31,093 nt of DNA from Bacteroidales bacterium (GCA_004557285.1 SFEK01000004.1:1-31093); one strand, 5' to 3'; shown: positions 15,471 to 24,633, counted from the first letter of the stretch. The notes: generated by a model from the sequence alone, not told the origin. Numbers and translations: made by a program.

Positions 15471-17546
15471 ATGTACAAAACAGTGTTTAACAAGCGTGAG
15501 CGTTTCGTCTTCACCCATTTCGGGAGAAAGGGATACTCGCTCTTCTCATGTCTCGGCAGAGAGGTGCTTATCGGCACACTCAGCGTGGCCACTTTGACCT
15601 ACGCCAAGGCCGACGGCATCAGCACCGACCTCGACAAGGTGGATAGCGTGGCTGTTGCCAATGAGAAGGATGTATTGCTCGACGAAGTGGATGTTACGGC
15701 ATCACGTGCACCGCTGGCTGGTGGCCAGGCGGCGAGAATTGTTCAGGTGCTGGATCGTGCGGCCATTGCCGCTGCGCCAGCGCAAAGTGTCAACGACTTG
15801 CTCAAATACATTGCGGGCGTAGATGTCAGACAACGACTCCCCATGGGAGCACAGACCGATGTCAGCGTCAGAGGTGGTACAAGTGAGCACATCGTCATCC
15901 TGCTCAATGGTATCAATATCTGCGATCCGCAGTCGGGGCATAATGCCTTTGATTTGCCTGTAGATTTGAGCGAGATTGAGCGCATCGAAATCCTTGGCGG
16001 TCCTGCGGGCCGTGTTTATGGCGTATCGTCGCTTGTCGGTGCCATAAACATCATTACCCAACCTTCCAAACATTCTGGTGGCGAACTCCGTGCTGAGGGC
16101 GGCTCCTTCGGCTATGCTTCGGCAGGCGGACATCTTTCGCTGGCTTCAAAAGCGCATTGGAGCAATCAGGTGAGCGGCAGCTATTCGCGCAGCGACGGCT
16201 GGTTGCGCAGCAAGGCTGGCCATCTCAATACCGACTACGAGGGGGGCAAGGCTTTCTACCAGGGGCGTTACGACGATGAACATCTGTGGGTGGGTTGGCA
16301 TGCCGGTTTCACCTCAAAAGGGTGGGGCAGCAACACGTCCTACAGTCCTAAGTCTGACGAACAGTATGAACACACCGAAAAATATTTCACTGCCCTACAG
16401 GCACAGACCAAACAGGGTAGTTTCCGATTCCGCCCGGCCATCTATTGGAACCGCAACATCGACCGCTATGAGTTCTTCCGTGGCAACAGCAGCAAGTCGA
16501 AGTTCAACTACAACCGCACCGATGTATTCGGACTCAGTCTCACGGGATGGTTCGACTGGCTATTGGGCCGCACCGCTTTCTGTGCTGATGTGCGCAACGA
16601 AGATCTGGTGAGCGGCAATCTTGGCGAACCGCTCGACCAACCTATACACATTCATGGCACCGACCGCGACTACACGTTGGGGCTCAACCGCAGCAACTTG
16701 AGTTTCAGTCTTGAACACAACGTGCTGCTCGACGACTTTACCCTGTCGGCCGGTTTCACGGCCGTGAAGAACACATGGAACGAGATGCCTTTCAAACTTT
16801 ATCCGGGTGTGGATGCCAGTTATCGCATCAACCGCAGTTGGAAGGTGTTTGCCTCGTATAACATGTCGCTGCGTATGCCTTCGTTCACCGAACTGTATTA
16901 TACCAAAGACGGCCACCAGGCCGACAAGTTTCTCAAACCTGAGGAAATGTCGGCTGTCGAGGGTGGCGTCAAATATCAGGGGCAAGGCATCAGCGGTACG
17001 CTCTCCGTGTATTATCATCATGGCACGAACATGATCGACTGGATCATGGACACCTCGCTGGGCGAGGAAGCCGTGTGGACATCCGTCAACCACACCAAAA
17101 TCAATTCCACTGGCGTGGAAGCCGCCCTGCAGGCCGACCTCTATCGCCTGCTGCCCATGCAGCGCGTGCTCCGCTCGCTCCATGTGGCCTACAGCTACAT
17201 CGACCAGGATCAAGACCGCGAACCGGGCATCCAGTCGCTCTATGCCCTGGAATACCTGCGCCATAAGTTGGTCGCTGGACTTGGCGTAAACATCCTGCCT
17301 TGTCTGCAGCTTGATGTCAACTACCGTTACCAATACCGCATGGGGTCATACACGGATGTTGAGGGTGCTCATTGTAATTACAAGCCCTACTCATTGGTTG
17401 ATGCCCGCCTTACTTGGGATAGGTCCAAGTATAGTGTGTATGTAGAGGCCAACAACATCTTCGATGCCGACTATGTGGATTATGGCAATGTACCACAACC
17501 CGGTGCATGGATCATGGCTGGAGCCAAATGGAAGTTTGACTTCTGA
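15471..17546 (+). CDS. TonB-dependent outer-membrane receptor, BtuB-like
   Basis: A 691-aa outer-membrane receptor that would import a scarce nutrient using TonB energy. After the signal region comes a TonB-box-like DEVDVTASR (71-79), a plug domain to about 197 (including SVNDLLKYIAGVDVRQR, VSVRGG and the plug end SLVGAINIITQP), then a 22-strand-type barrel ending in Phe691. It lacks the carboxypeptidase-like extension of SusC proteins, and its size and plug resemble BtuB and iron-siderophore receptors. The signal region is long: a basic stretch with GRKGYSLF (18-25) precedes the hydrophobic core at 32-45, as in a subset of Bacteroidales receptors. No partner lipoprotein is adjacent. The substrate is unknown; corrinoid is a guess. 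Confidence 0.88.
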   Translation: MYKTVFNKRERFVFTHFGRKGYSLFSCLGREVLIGTLSVATLTYAKADGISTDLDKVDSVAVANEKDVLLDEVDVTASRAPLAGGQAARIVQVLDRAAIAAAPAQSVNDLLKYIAGVDVRQRLPMGAQTDVSVRGGTSEHIVILLNGINICDPQSGHNAFDLPVDLSEIERIEILGGPAGRVYGVSSLVGAINIITQPSKHSGGELRAEGGSFGYASAGGHLSLASKAHWSNQVSGSYSRSDGWLRSKAGHLNTDYEGGKAFYQGRYDDEHLWVGWHAGFTSKGWGSNTSYSPKSDEQYEHTEKYFTALQAQTKQGSFRFRPAIYWNRNIDRYEFFRGNSSKSKFNYNRTDVFGLSLTGWFDWLLGRTAFCADVRNEDLVSGNLGEPLDQPIHIHGTDRDYTLGLNRSNLSFSLEHNVLLDDFTLSAGFTAVKNTWNEMPFKLYPGVDASYRINRSWKVFASYNMSLRMPSFTELYYTKDGHQADKFLKPEEMSAVEGGVKYQGQGISGTLSVYYHHGTNMIDWIMDTSLGEEAVWTSVNHTKINSTGVEAALQADLYRLLPMQRVLRSLHVAYSYIDQDQDREPGIQSLYALEYLRHKLVAGLGVNILPCLQLDVNYRYQYRMGSYTDVEGAHCNYKPYSLVDARLTWDRSKYSVYVEANNIFDADYVDYGNVPQPGAWIMAGAKWKFDF

Positions 17547-17554
17547 TCATCACC

Positions 17555-17583
17555 TCTCCCCCTCTCTACTGCAGAGGGGGAGA
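17555..17583 (+). terminator. Hairpin after the TonB receptor
   Basis: An 11-bp perfect GC-rich stem (TCTCCCCCTCT with AGAGGGGGAGA) and 7-nt loop begins 9 bases after the stop codon. It lacks a following T run, so it may be a weak terminator or protect the mRNA end. Confidence 0.6.
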
Positions 17584-17861
17584 ATACAAAAAAATACAAT
17601 TTGAAATTTGTATAAATAGAGGTGCGCTTTTGACTGTTCTTGAAGCAATGGATAGAAAAGTGTTGTAACTCAGAACTTTCCTTTCTCTTTGTTGTGGGAT
17701 GATGTCAACATGATGCGGTCAAATGATTTTGTTAACTTCCAAGTTTGCAGTATCTTGCATATATACAAACTTAATATTTTGTTATGAGCGTCGCATCTTG
17801 AGCTAAAGTTCATTTTTATTAGCAGTTACCCTCATTTCCCATTTGTATTAAAGTAAGGTGG

Positions 17862-17893
17862 TTTGTTTATACCGATTTTTTTTCCGAAATTTG
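17862..17893 (+). promoter_or_regulatory. Possible dnaA promoter
   Basis: TTTG at 17862-17865 and GAAATTTG at 17886-17893 are 20 bases apart. The -7 box lacks the leading T of TAnnTTTG. It lies 43 bases before dnaA. Confidence 0.4.
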
Positions 17894-17935
17894 CATCGCA
17901 TTTCAGCAGTTTGAAATATAAACTACTACCGAATA

Positions 17936-19354
17936 ATGATGAACAGCAACCCTAATGACCTCTGGGACAAATGTCTTTTGTTGATCAAGGACAATGTTTC
18001 AGAACAGCAGTTTACCACTTGGTTCAAGCCAATACAGTTCGAGTCGTTCAACGAGTCGAACCGCACGTTGTTGGTACAGGTACCCAGTCCATTTGTGTAT
18101 GAGTATCTGGAAGAGAATTATGTGGGATTGCTCACCAAGGTGCTTACCCGTCATTTCGGTCAGGGCGTGCGTCTCAATTACCGCATTGTGGTAGATAAAA
18201 CGCACAAACTCGTGCAGCAGGTCGAGGCTGAGCCGCTGCCTGAGATTGATCTCTCTGCCCGCAAGCGCACCGGCGTCAATCAGTCGCCCACGGTGCTCGA
18301 TGCTGCCATGCCGCAGCAGATCGACTCGCAGCTCAATCCTCACCTCAATTTTGCCAACTACATTGAGGGCGACAGCAACAAACTGCCTCGTTCGGTGGGT
18401 ATGTCTATTGCAGAGCATCCCAATACCACACAGTTCAACCCCATGTTCATCTATGGACCGTCGGGGTGTGGCAAGACCCACTTGGTCAATGCCATCGGTG
18501 TGCGCACCAAGGAGCTTTATCCCCAGAAGCGTGTGCTCTACATCAGTGCTCGTCTGTTTCAGGCACAGTTTGTCAATGCCACCAAGCAGAACAACATCAA
18601 CGATTTTATCAGTTTCTACCAGACCATCGACATGCTGATTGTGGATGATATTCAGGAGTGGGTTACTGCCCCCAAGACGCAGGACACTTTCTTCCACATC
18701 TTCAATCATCTCTTCCGCAACAACAAGCGCATCATTTTGGCTTGCGACCGTCCGCCCGTTGACCTTCAGGGTATGAACGAGCGTCTGCTCACCCGTTTCA
18801 GTTGTGGGCTTATCGCCGAGTTGGAGAAACCCAACATCCAGCTCTGTGTGGATATCCTCAACAGCAAAATCAAGCGTGACGGTTTGCAGATTCCCAAGGA
18901 TGTGGTGATGTATATTGCACAGACGGCCAACTGCAGTGTGCGTGGCCTCGAAGGCGTCATCAGTTCGCTGCTTGCCTATTCGGTGGTGTATAACAACTGC
19001 CGCATCGACATGCGTCTGGCAGAGCGTGTCATTAAGCGTGCCGTGAAGATTGACAATGAGCCGCTGACAGTTGATGACATCATCGACTCGGTGTGCCGCC
19101 ATTTCAATGTCTCTCCTTCTGCCGTTGCTGGTCGAAGTCGCAAGCGCGACTATGTCATTGCCCGACAGGTGTCCATGTATCTGGCACAGAAATACACCAA
19201 GATGCCAGCCTCGCGCATCGGTAAACTCGTTGGAGGCCGCGACCATTCTACCGTCATCCACAGTTGCTCACAGGTGGAGCAGCGCATGAAGACCGACAAA
19301 CTGTTCAACGACGACATTGTCAGCATTGAAAATTCGTTCAAGCTCAAGAAATAG
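17936..19354 (+). CDS. dnaA: Chromosomal replication initiator DnaA
   Basis: Initiates replication by binding DnaA boxes at oriC and melting DNA as an ATP-bound filament. The 472-aa protein has all four domains: N-terminal helicase-loading domain (FTTWFKPIQFESF at 27-39), a short linker, an AAA+ core with Walker A GPSGCGKT (174-181) and Walker B LIVDDIQ (234-240) plus the DRPP sensor-1 region, and the C-terminal DNA-binding domain with GGRDHSTVIHS (about 432-442). The Walker A sequence differs from the more widespread GGVGLGKT form but keeps the catalytic lysine Lys180; I take it as the Bacteroidales version. Starts 17936 and 17939 are adjacent ATGs. dnaN does not follow, as is usual in this phylum. 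A strong terminator comes right after. Confidence 0.96.
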   Translation: MMNSNPNDLWDKCLLLIKDNVSEQQFTTWFKPIQFESFNESNRTLLVQVPSPFVYEYLEENYVGLLTKVLTRHFGQGVRLNYRIVVDKTHKLVQQVEAEPLPEIDLSARKRTGVNQSPTVLDAAMPQQIDSQLNPHLNFANYIEGDSNKLPRSVGMSIAEHPNTTQFNPMFIYGPSGCGKTHLVNAIGVRTKELYPQKRVLYISARLFQAQFVNATKQNNINDFISFYQTIDMLIVDDIQEWVTAPKTQDTFFHIFNHLFRNNKRIILACDRPPVDLQGMNERLLTRFSCGLIAELEKPNIQLCVDILNSKIKRDGLQIPKDVVMYIAQTANCSVRGLEGVISSLLAYSVVYNNCRIDMRLAERVIKRAVKIDNEPLTVDDIIDSVCRHFNVSPSAVAGRSRKRDYVIARQVSMYLAQKYTKMPASRIGKLVGGRDHSTVIHSCSQVEQRMKTDKLFNDDIVSIENSFKLKK

Positions 19355-19356
19355 AA

Positions 19357-19394
19357 AATCAGGCTTCGCACCATGCGAAGCCTGATTCGTTTTT
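19357..19394. terminator. Intrinsic terminator after dnaA
   Basis: A 14-bp perfect stem (AATCAGGCTTCGCA with TGCGAAGCCTGATT), a 3-nt loop, then CG and a T run. It starts 2 bases past the dnaA stop. The convergent mlaD gene ends at 19444, and the short A/T flank on the other side may allow it to work in both directions. Confidence 0.88.
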
Positions 19395-19443
19395 ACTCGT
19401 TAGTTCATGTCTTTTTGGGTAGGTTTTCAATAGCCCATCCCTC

Positions 19444-20343
19444 TTATTTGTCCTTCCTGCCAAACAGCGAGAAGTGTACATAGCGTTTGGGGTGAGCCTT
19501 GAGGTCGATGAGCAGCGAGTCGGCCGAGCGCAAGGTGCTGTTCATGTTGTTATACAGTGCAGGGTCGTGCATCAGCAGTCCCAGCGAACCTTCTCTGTCG
19601 TTCAGTTGGGCGGTAAACTCCTCCACGTTTTGCAGTGTAGCGTCAACCTTTGCCATGGTGCCTGCCACATCCACCTTGCTCAGGTTGGCCGTCAGCGTTG
19701 TTGTATTGTCCAGCACGTTGCCGGCTTTTTTCATCATTCCCGGCACATCATGGTTGAGGTTGGTCAGCAGCGTGTTCAGCTGTGTGGTCGTCACGGTCAG
19801 GTTTCCTGTCACCGTTTCCACGTTGTGCAGCGAGTTGGCCAGTGCAGGGTCGGCCAGCAGCATGTTAAGACTTGCCGCGATGGAATCCAACTTGGGCAAT
19901 ATCGCCATCACTGTGGGCACCATATCCTGCAGTTGTCCCATGGCACCGTTGTTGATGTTGCCGTTGATGATGCCCCCAATGGCTACACGCTCACGGGGAT
20001 TGTTGGCCAGCAGCAGATTTACCTTCACGTTGCCCAGCATGTCGCTCACGATTTCTGCGCTGCTGCCCTGTGGAATGCGCAGCTGCTTGTCGATTTCGGC
20101 CTTGATGATAATGTGGCCGCTCTTGTCATAGTCATACTGTATGTCGCTCACGGCACCCACCTTGTAGCCATCGGCATAGATGGGTGCCGACGACGAGAGA
20201 CCGCTGATGTCATCGAACGATATGAAGTACGTTGAAGTGGAAGAGAACAGGTTCAGTCCCTTCAGAAAGTTCATGCCGATGAACATGATGACCAGTCCGC
20301 AGATGGCCACGAGTGCAATCTTTATTTCTTTTGTAATCTTCAT
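19444..20343 (-). CDS. MCE/MlaD family lipid-transport protein
   Basis: A 299-aa inner-membrane-anchored protein with an N-terminal helix (about 8-25) and one MCE domain (about 36-115). MCE proteins form rings that carry phospholipids between inner and outer membranes. The C-terminal half has long amphipathic stretches rich in Thr, Asn and Leu (TTTQLNTLLTNL, TTTLTANLSKV), suited to a helical tube or coiled coil, and ends with the motif HPKRYVHFSLFGRK seen in Bacteroidetes members. Start 20343 (MKITKEIKIALV) is chosen over an in-frame ATG at 20370 that lies inside the upstream amidase gene. It follows that gene by only 4 bases. No permease or ATPase partner is in the window. Confidence 0.88.
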   Translation of the reverse strand: MKITKEIKIALVAICGLVIMFIGMNFLKGLNLFSSTSTYFISFDDISGLSSSAPIYADGYKVGAVSDIQYDYDKSGHIIIKAEIDKQLRIPQGSSAEIVSDMLGNVKVNLLLANNPRERVAIGGIINGNINNGAMGQLQDMVPTVMAILPKLDSIAASLNMLLADPALANSLHNVETVTGNLTVTTTQLNTLLTNLNHDVPGMMKKAGNVLDNTTTLTANLSKVDVAGTMAKVDATLQNVEEFTAQLNDREGSLGLLMHDPALYNNMNSTLRSADSLLIDLKAHPKRYVHFSLFGRKDK

Positions 20344-20347
20344 AGTT

Positions 20348-21586
20348 CTATCTGTTTGACTTAAACTCACGTATTGCTTTGTTGATATTGGTCTTCACGC
20401 CGTCTTTGAAGGCGATGATGAATGCCTCGGGAAATTTGTCGAGAATACTCTTGCGCAGTCTGTAGATTTCATTATAGTCAGTCGATGCGCCGTAGGTGTA
20501 TTTCACCATCCCGTTTTCCTCGTAGCTCTCCACTCCCGTCAGTCCCTTGAACTGCCCGCTGCCCGGTCGCAGACTTCTGCTGCTGGCAATGATCTGCACT
20601 TTGAACACTGGCCGGCTGCCGCTTCCTGTTGCGGTTTTCCTTGTCTGTGGCTTGTTGGCAGGCTTGTCTGCCTGCGGTCTTGGTGCAGACTTCTCCACCT
20701 GCGGCTTGTTGGCAGTCTGCTCTGCCTGCTTCCTTGGTGCAGGCTTCTCCACCTGTGGTTTGTTGACAGGATTCACGTTGGCCTTGGTGTCCATTTCAGG
20801 GTCATAGGGCACTGTAAATCCCTCATCGTATTTCTTGCGGTATGTCACAAACGCCTGGTAGATGCCTTGTGCTATCTTGTCCACGTTTTCAGCTTTGTTG
20901 AGATACTGTTCTTCGTCGGCAGTGGTGATGAATCCCAGTTCGATGAGGCATGCAGGCATCGATGTTTCGCGCAGCACGAGAAACACATCCTGCTTCACCC
21001 CCTTGTTCTGTCTTGTGGCAGTGGCACATACACAACGCTGCACCAGTTTGGCCAGTTCCACGCTCTTCGACATGTTCCTGTCGTGCAGAAATTCAAACAT
21101 GATGGTGCTTTCGGGCGAGTTGGGGTCATAGCCCTCATAGCGTTCCTTGTAGTCTTTCTCTATCATGATGACAGAGTTCTCGCGCATGGCGGCACTCAGT
21201 TTTTCGTCAGAGCGCCGCATACCCATGGTATAGGTTTCCAATCCTCTCGCCACATGTCCGGCCGGCAGGGCGTTGGTGTGTATGGAGATAAACACGTCGG
21301 CCTTGTTCTTGTTGGCTATCTCCGCCCGTCGGTGCAGTGGCACAAACACATCTGTCTTGCGTGTATAGATCACCCTCACGTCCGGGCAGTTGTCTTCCAC
21401 AAGACGACCAAATGCAAGGGCAACGTTCAGGTTGATGTTCTTTTCGTACGAAAAAGCACCTTTTGCCCCGGCATCATGCCCGCCGTGCCCAGCATCCACC
21501 ACCAATGTGAAGCGGTGTCCGTCGGCAAGGGCGGCTGCTGCTGTGGCCATCCACGCCAGCAGGATGAATATCGTCTTTCTTCCCAT
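20348..21586 (-). CDS. N-acetylmuramoyl-L-alanine amidase with C-terminal SPOR-like domain
   Basis: A 412-aa exported zinc amidase that cuts the MurNAc-L-Ala bond in peptidoglycan, usually during daughter-cell separation. A signal peptide (MGRKTIFILLAWMATAAAALA) is followed by an Amidase_3 domain with ligands His34 in DAGHGGHD, Glu48, and His103 in SIHTN; Glu216 in LIELGF is the catalytic residue. Residues 275-319 are a Pro/Lys-rich linker of 18-residue repeats. Residues 326-400 look like a SPOR domain, which binds denuded glycan strands at the septum and would target the enzyme there. MlaD follows after 4 bases, joining wall cutting and lipid transport in one unit. Its own promoter lies just upstream. 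Confidence 0.93.
   Translation of the reverse strand: MGRKTIFILLAWMATAAAALADGHRFTLVVDAGHGGHDAGAKGAFSYEKNINLNVALAFGRLVEDNCPDVRVIYTRKTDVFVPLHRRAEIANKNKADVFISIHTNALPAGHVARGLETYTMGMRRSDEKLSAAMRENSVIMIEKDYKERYEGYDPNSPESTIMFEFLHDRNMSKSVELAKLVQRCVCATATRQNKGVKQDVFLVLRETSMPACLIELGFITTADEEQYLNKAENVDKIAQGIYQAFVTYRKKYDEGFTVPYDPEMDTKANVNPVNKPQVEKPAPRKQAEQTANKPQVEKSAPRPQADKPANKPQTRKTATGSGSRPVFKVQIIASSRSLRPGSGQFKGLTGVESYEENGMVKYTYGASTDYNEIYRLRKSILDKFPEAFIIAFKDGVKTNINKAIREFKSNR
20630..20764 (-). repeat. 18-residue (54-bp) repeats in the amidase linker
   Basis: The linker reads as two full copies beginning NKPQVEK (residues 275-292 and 293-310) and a partial third (NKPQTRKTA, 311-319). Each is rich in Pro, Lys and Ala, as expected for a flexible wall-spanning spacer. 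The matching DNA repeats are imperfect. Confidence 0.85.
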
Positions 21587-21604
21587 GTTGTATCAATGCT
21601 TCTG

Positions 21605-21637
21605 CAAAGGTAATGATTTGCAATCAGAAAACTGCAA
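21605..21637 (-). promoter_or_regulatory. Promoter of the amidase-mlaD unit
   Basis: On the minus strand TACCTTTG (21612-21605) is a strong -7 box, with TTG at 21637-21635 about 22 bases upstream. It lies between folB and the amidase gene, just before the amidase start. Confidence 0.5.
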
Positions 21638-21641
21638 TCTT

Positions 21642-22025
21642 TCAGATAGTTTTATCATTTATTAAGTGTAATTCCACCGAAGCGCTTGTCAAGTCGGCAC
21701 CCATGGGTGGATTGGCCTTGGCTATGGATATGTCGATGCTCTCCACCAAGGGGAATTTCCTGAATATGGTTTCCCCGATCCTGCCTGCCACATGTTCAAT
21801 CAGCTTTGAGGGTGTTTTCATTTCCTCTTTGATGATGTCGTATATGGCGGCATAGTTCAGCGTGTCATCCACATGGTCAGAGTGCAGTGCTTTGTCAAAT
21901 GGATATTTGGCCCTAATGTTCACGCTGAACATGGCTCCTACGGTTGTTTCTTGTGGCATTACCCCATGGTGGGCATAGCATCTCACGTTGTCCAGGCATA
22001 CATAGCCTTCAGTCATCTTCATCAT
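21642..22025 (-). CDS. folB: Dihydroneopterin aldolase
   Basis: Folate-pathway enzyme that cleaves 7,8-dihydroneopterin to 6-hydroxymethyl-7,8-dihydropterin and glycolaldehyde, working as a cytosolic homo-oligomer. The 127-aa protein has the family landmarks: RCYAHHGVMPQE (15-26) with the conserved catalytic-region Glu26, DTLNYAAIYD (54-63), LIEHVAGRI (75-83) and the substrate-contacting basic residue in AKANPPMGAD (101-110). Met1, Met2 and Met4 are all possible starts. It lies 15 bases after the ribonucleotide reductase gene and is probably co-transcribed with it; both serve nucleotide supply, since folate is needed for dTMP and purines. No other folate gene is nearby. Confidence 0.92.
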   Translation of the reverse strand: MMKMTEGYVCLDNVRCYAHHGVMPQETTVGAMFSVNIRAKYPFDKALHSDHVDDTLNYAAIYDIIKEEMKTPSKLIEHVAGRIGETIFRKFPLVESIDISIAKANPPMGADLTSASVELHLINDKTI

Positions 22026-22040
22026 GTCCGTTGTTCGAGT

Positions 22041-24599
22041 TTATCCGCAGCGCGATGCTCCGCAGTTCTTGCAGATGAGGCATCCCTCCTGATACACCAG
22101 TGTTTCTTGTCCGCAGTTAGGGCAGGTCACACCGTGCACTTCAGTGCCGTCGGTGATGTATTTTTTCAGGGCGCGCTCCACGCCGTTCTTCCAGGTGTTG
22201 ATGCTCTCGCTTTTCAGTTGCAGCGAGCCCACCAGTTTGATGACGTGCTCAATCGGCATGCGATAGCGCAGCACACCCGATATCAGTTTGGCATAGTTCC
22301 AGTATTCGGGGTTGAATTTCTCGCTCAGTCCTTCCACGGTAGTCTTGTAGCCCCGTTTGTTTTCAAACTGGAAGTCATATCTGTGCTTGCCGTTTTCATC
22401 TGTCTGCTTGATGATTTTACCCTTGGTCACCGTCTTGGGCAGCACGATGCCTTCTTCGTCGTCCTGCAGACCGGTGAATATTTCGTAGGGATAGCCATCG
22501 AGCAGTCCCACGAAAGCCACCCATTTCTCCTTGTTGTTCTGGAACCTCACCACGTCACATTCAAGTACGCGTGGTCTCACCTCAGTCACTTCGGGATGAC
22601 GGCAAGGTGCAGCAGGCTTGGCAGCCTCCCCTTCTTTCTTTTTCTTCTTGTCAACAGAAATCATCACGCCCGAGCGCGAGCCGTCGCGATACACCGTGCA
22701 GCCCTTGCATCCCGATTTCCATGCCTCCACATAGAGTCTGTTCACCAGAGCCTCGTCCACGTTGTTGGGCAGGTTGATGGTCACGCTGATGCTGTGGTCA
22801 ACCCATTTCTGTATGGCACCCTGCATCCTCACTTTCATCAGCCAATCCACATCGTTGGCCGTTGCCTTGTAATAAGGCGACCGGGCGATCAGTCCGTCAA
22901 TCTCCTCCTGCGAGTAACGCTTGTCGGTGTCAATACCGTTCACCCTCATCCATTCGATGAACTTGCGGTGGTAAACGATATATTCCTCAAACGAGTCGCC
23001 CACCTCATCCACAAAGTCGATGTGTATGTCGGAGTCGTTGGGATTCACCTTTCGGCGGCGTTTATACACCGGCATGAACACCGGCTCTATGCCGCTTGTG
23101 GTTTGTGTCATCAGACTTGTGGTGCCTGTCGGTGCTATGGTCAGGCAGGCAATGTTTCGTCTGCCGTGGGCAACCATGTCGTCATACAGTTGCGGGTCGG
23201 CCTCTTTCAGTCGGTTGATGAATGGGTTGTCCTTTTCCCTGCTGGCGTCATAGATGTCAAATGCCCCACGCTCTTTGGCCATTTCCACCGAAGCGCGGTA
23301 GGCAGCCAGAGCCAATGTCTTGTGCACTTCCACCGAGAAGTCGGTAGCCTCCTGCGTGCCGTATCTCAGTCCCATGGCGGCAATCATGTCGCCCTCTGCC
23401 GTGATGCCCACGCCCGTTCTTCTGCCCAGCGAACTCTTGTGCTTGATTTTCTCCCACAGATGGTATTCGGTGCATTTCACCTCGTCGCTTTGCGGGTCGG
23501 CCTTGATCTTCTCCATGATCAGGTCGATTTTCTCCAGTTCCATATCCACGATGTCGTCCATGATGCGTTGTGCCATCTGCACATGTTTGCGGAATTTCTC
23601 GTAGTCGAAATAAGCATTTTCGGTGAAGGGGTTCACCACATATTCATAGAGATTGATAGACAGCAGTCGGCATGAGTCATAGGGGCAGAGTGGAATTTCG
23701 CCACAAGGGTTGGTCGAAACCGTCTCAAATCCCAGGTCGGCATAGCAGTCGGGTATGCTCTCCCTTTTGATGGTGTCCCAGAAGAGCACGCCTGGTTCGG
23801 CACTCTTCCAAGCGTTGTGTACGATTTTCTCCCACAATTTGCGCGCCTTGACGGGTGAACTGATCTGTGGCTCATTGCTGTCAATGGGAAACTGCTGTAT
23901 GTAGTCTTTGTCTTCTATGGCGCATGTCATGAAGTCGTCGTCGATTTTCACCGACACGTTGGCTCCTGTAATCTTGCCTTCGGTCATTTTGGCATCGATA
24001 AACGCCTCACTGTCAGGGTGCTTGATGCTCACCGAGAGCATCAGCGCTCCACGTCGGCCGTCTTGAGCCACCTCGCGGGTTGAGTTGCTGTATCTTTCCA
24101 TGAAAGGCACAAGACCGGTAGATGTCAGGGCCGAATTGTTCACCGGCGAACCTTTGGGTCGCAGGTGAGACAGGTCGTGTCCCACGCCACCGCGGCGTTT
24201 CATCAGCTGCACCTGCTCCTCGTCAATGCGCAGAATGGCACCATAGGAGTCGGCATCCCCGTCGAGTCCGATGACGAAACAGTTGGAGAGCGAAGCCACT
24301 TGAAAGTTGTTGCCTATGCCCGTCATTGGGCTTCCTGCCGGCACGATGTATCTGAAATGGTCAAACAGTTCAAACACTTCTTCTGCAGACAGAGGGTTTG
24401 GATATTTCTTTTCAATCCTTGCCACTTCGTTGGCCAGTCGCCAGTGCATGTCCTGTGGCGATTTTTCGTAGATATTTCCGTAGCTGTCTTTCAGGGCGTA
24501 TTTGTTCACCCATACTCTTGCGGCCAGTTCATCGCCGTTGAAATATTTCAAGGATGCTTCGTATGCCTCCTCGAAAGCGTATGTCTTGTTCGTTTCCAT
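22041..24599 (-). CDS. nrdJ: Adenosylcobalamin-dependent (class II) ribonucleotide reductase
   Basis: Reduces ribonucleotides to deoxyribonucleotides using a radical made from adenosylcobalamin, so it works with or without oxygen but needs B12. The 852-aa protein has an N-terminal ATP-cone-like/helical region, then the barrel: SNCFV with Cys107, KRRGGVGHDLS (134-144), and the active-site loop NPCGEIPL (297-304) with Cys299 and Glu301, followed by the long C-terminal half. The tail carries a zinc-ribbon-like set of cysteines at 826, 829, 840, 843, 846 and 851, typical of this subclass and able to hold the redox-active pair. There is no radical partner subunit. No cobalamin riboswitch could be recognised upstream. 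folB follows directly. Confidence 0.94.
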   Translation of the reverse strand: METNKTYAFEEAYEASLKYFNGDELAARVWVNKYALKDSYGNIYEKSPQDMHWRLANEVARIEKKYPNPLSAEEVFELFDHFRYIVPAGSPMTGIGNNFQVASLSNCFVIGLDGDADSYGAILRIDEEQVQLMKRRGGVGHDLSHLRPKGSPVNNSALTSTGLVPFMERYSNSTREVAQDGRRGALMLSVSIKHPDSEAFIDAKMTEGKITGANVSVKIDDDFMTCAIEDKDYIQQFPIDSNEPQISSPVKARKLWEKIVHNAWKSAEPGVLFWDTIKRESIPDCYADLGFETVSTNPCGEIPLCPYDSCRLLSINLYEYVVNPFTENAYFDYEKFRKHVQMAQRIMDDIVDMELEKIDLIMEKIKADPQSDEVKCTEYHLWEKIKHKSSLGRRTGVGITAEGDMIAAMGLRYGTQEATDFSVEVHKTLALAAYRASVEMAKERGAFDIYDASREKDNPFINRLKEADPQLYDDMVAHGRRNIACLTIAPTGTTSLMTQTTSGIEPVFMPVYKRRRKVNPNDSDIHIDFVDEVGDSFEEYIVYHRKFIEWMRVNGIDTDKRYSQEEIDGLIARSPYYKATANDVDWLMKVRMQGAIQKWVDHSISVTINLPNNVDEALVNRLYVEAWKSGCKGCTVYRDGSRSGVMISVDKKKKKEGEAAKPAAPCRHPEVTEVRPRVLECDVVRFQNNKEKWVAFVGLLDGYPYEIFTGLQDDEEGIVLPKTVTKGKIIKQTDENGKHRYDFQFENKRGYKTTVEGLSEKFNPEYWNYAKLISGVLRYRMPIEHVIKLVGSLQLKSESINTWKNGVERALKKYITDGTEVHGVTCPNCGQETLVYQEGCLICKNCGASRCG

Positions 24600-24633
24600 A
24601 AAGATTTTGAAAGGGTATTCTTGATATCGTGTG

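Larger units (their letters stand above)
17547..17935. other. Non-coding region upstream of dnaA
   Basis: This gap holds a hairpin after the receptor gene (17555-17583) and a plausible dnaA promoter near its right end. It is AT-rich. I searched by eye for the DnaA-box pattern TTATNCACA on both strands and found no cluster, so there is no direct evidence of a replication origin here. Confidence 0.6.

Noticed and set aside
17547..17935. Replication origin beside dnaA
   Set aside because: No cluster of DnaA boxes found by eye and no dnaN neighbour; gene position alone is not evidence in this phylum.
17999..19261. 420-aa open frame on the minus strand inside dnaA
   Set aside because: Antisense shadow of dnaA; no family resemblance and an atypical composition.
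21873..23675. 600-aa open frame on the plus strand opposite nrdJ
   Set aside because: It is a shadow of a GC-biased real gene; its product is His/Val-rich without domains, while the minus frame has all nrdJ motifs.
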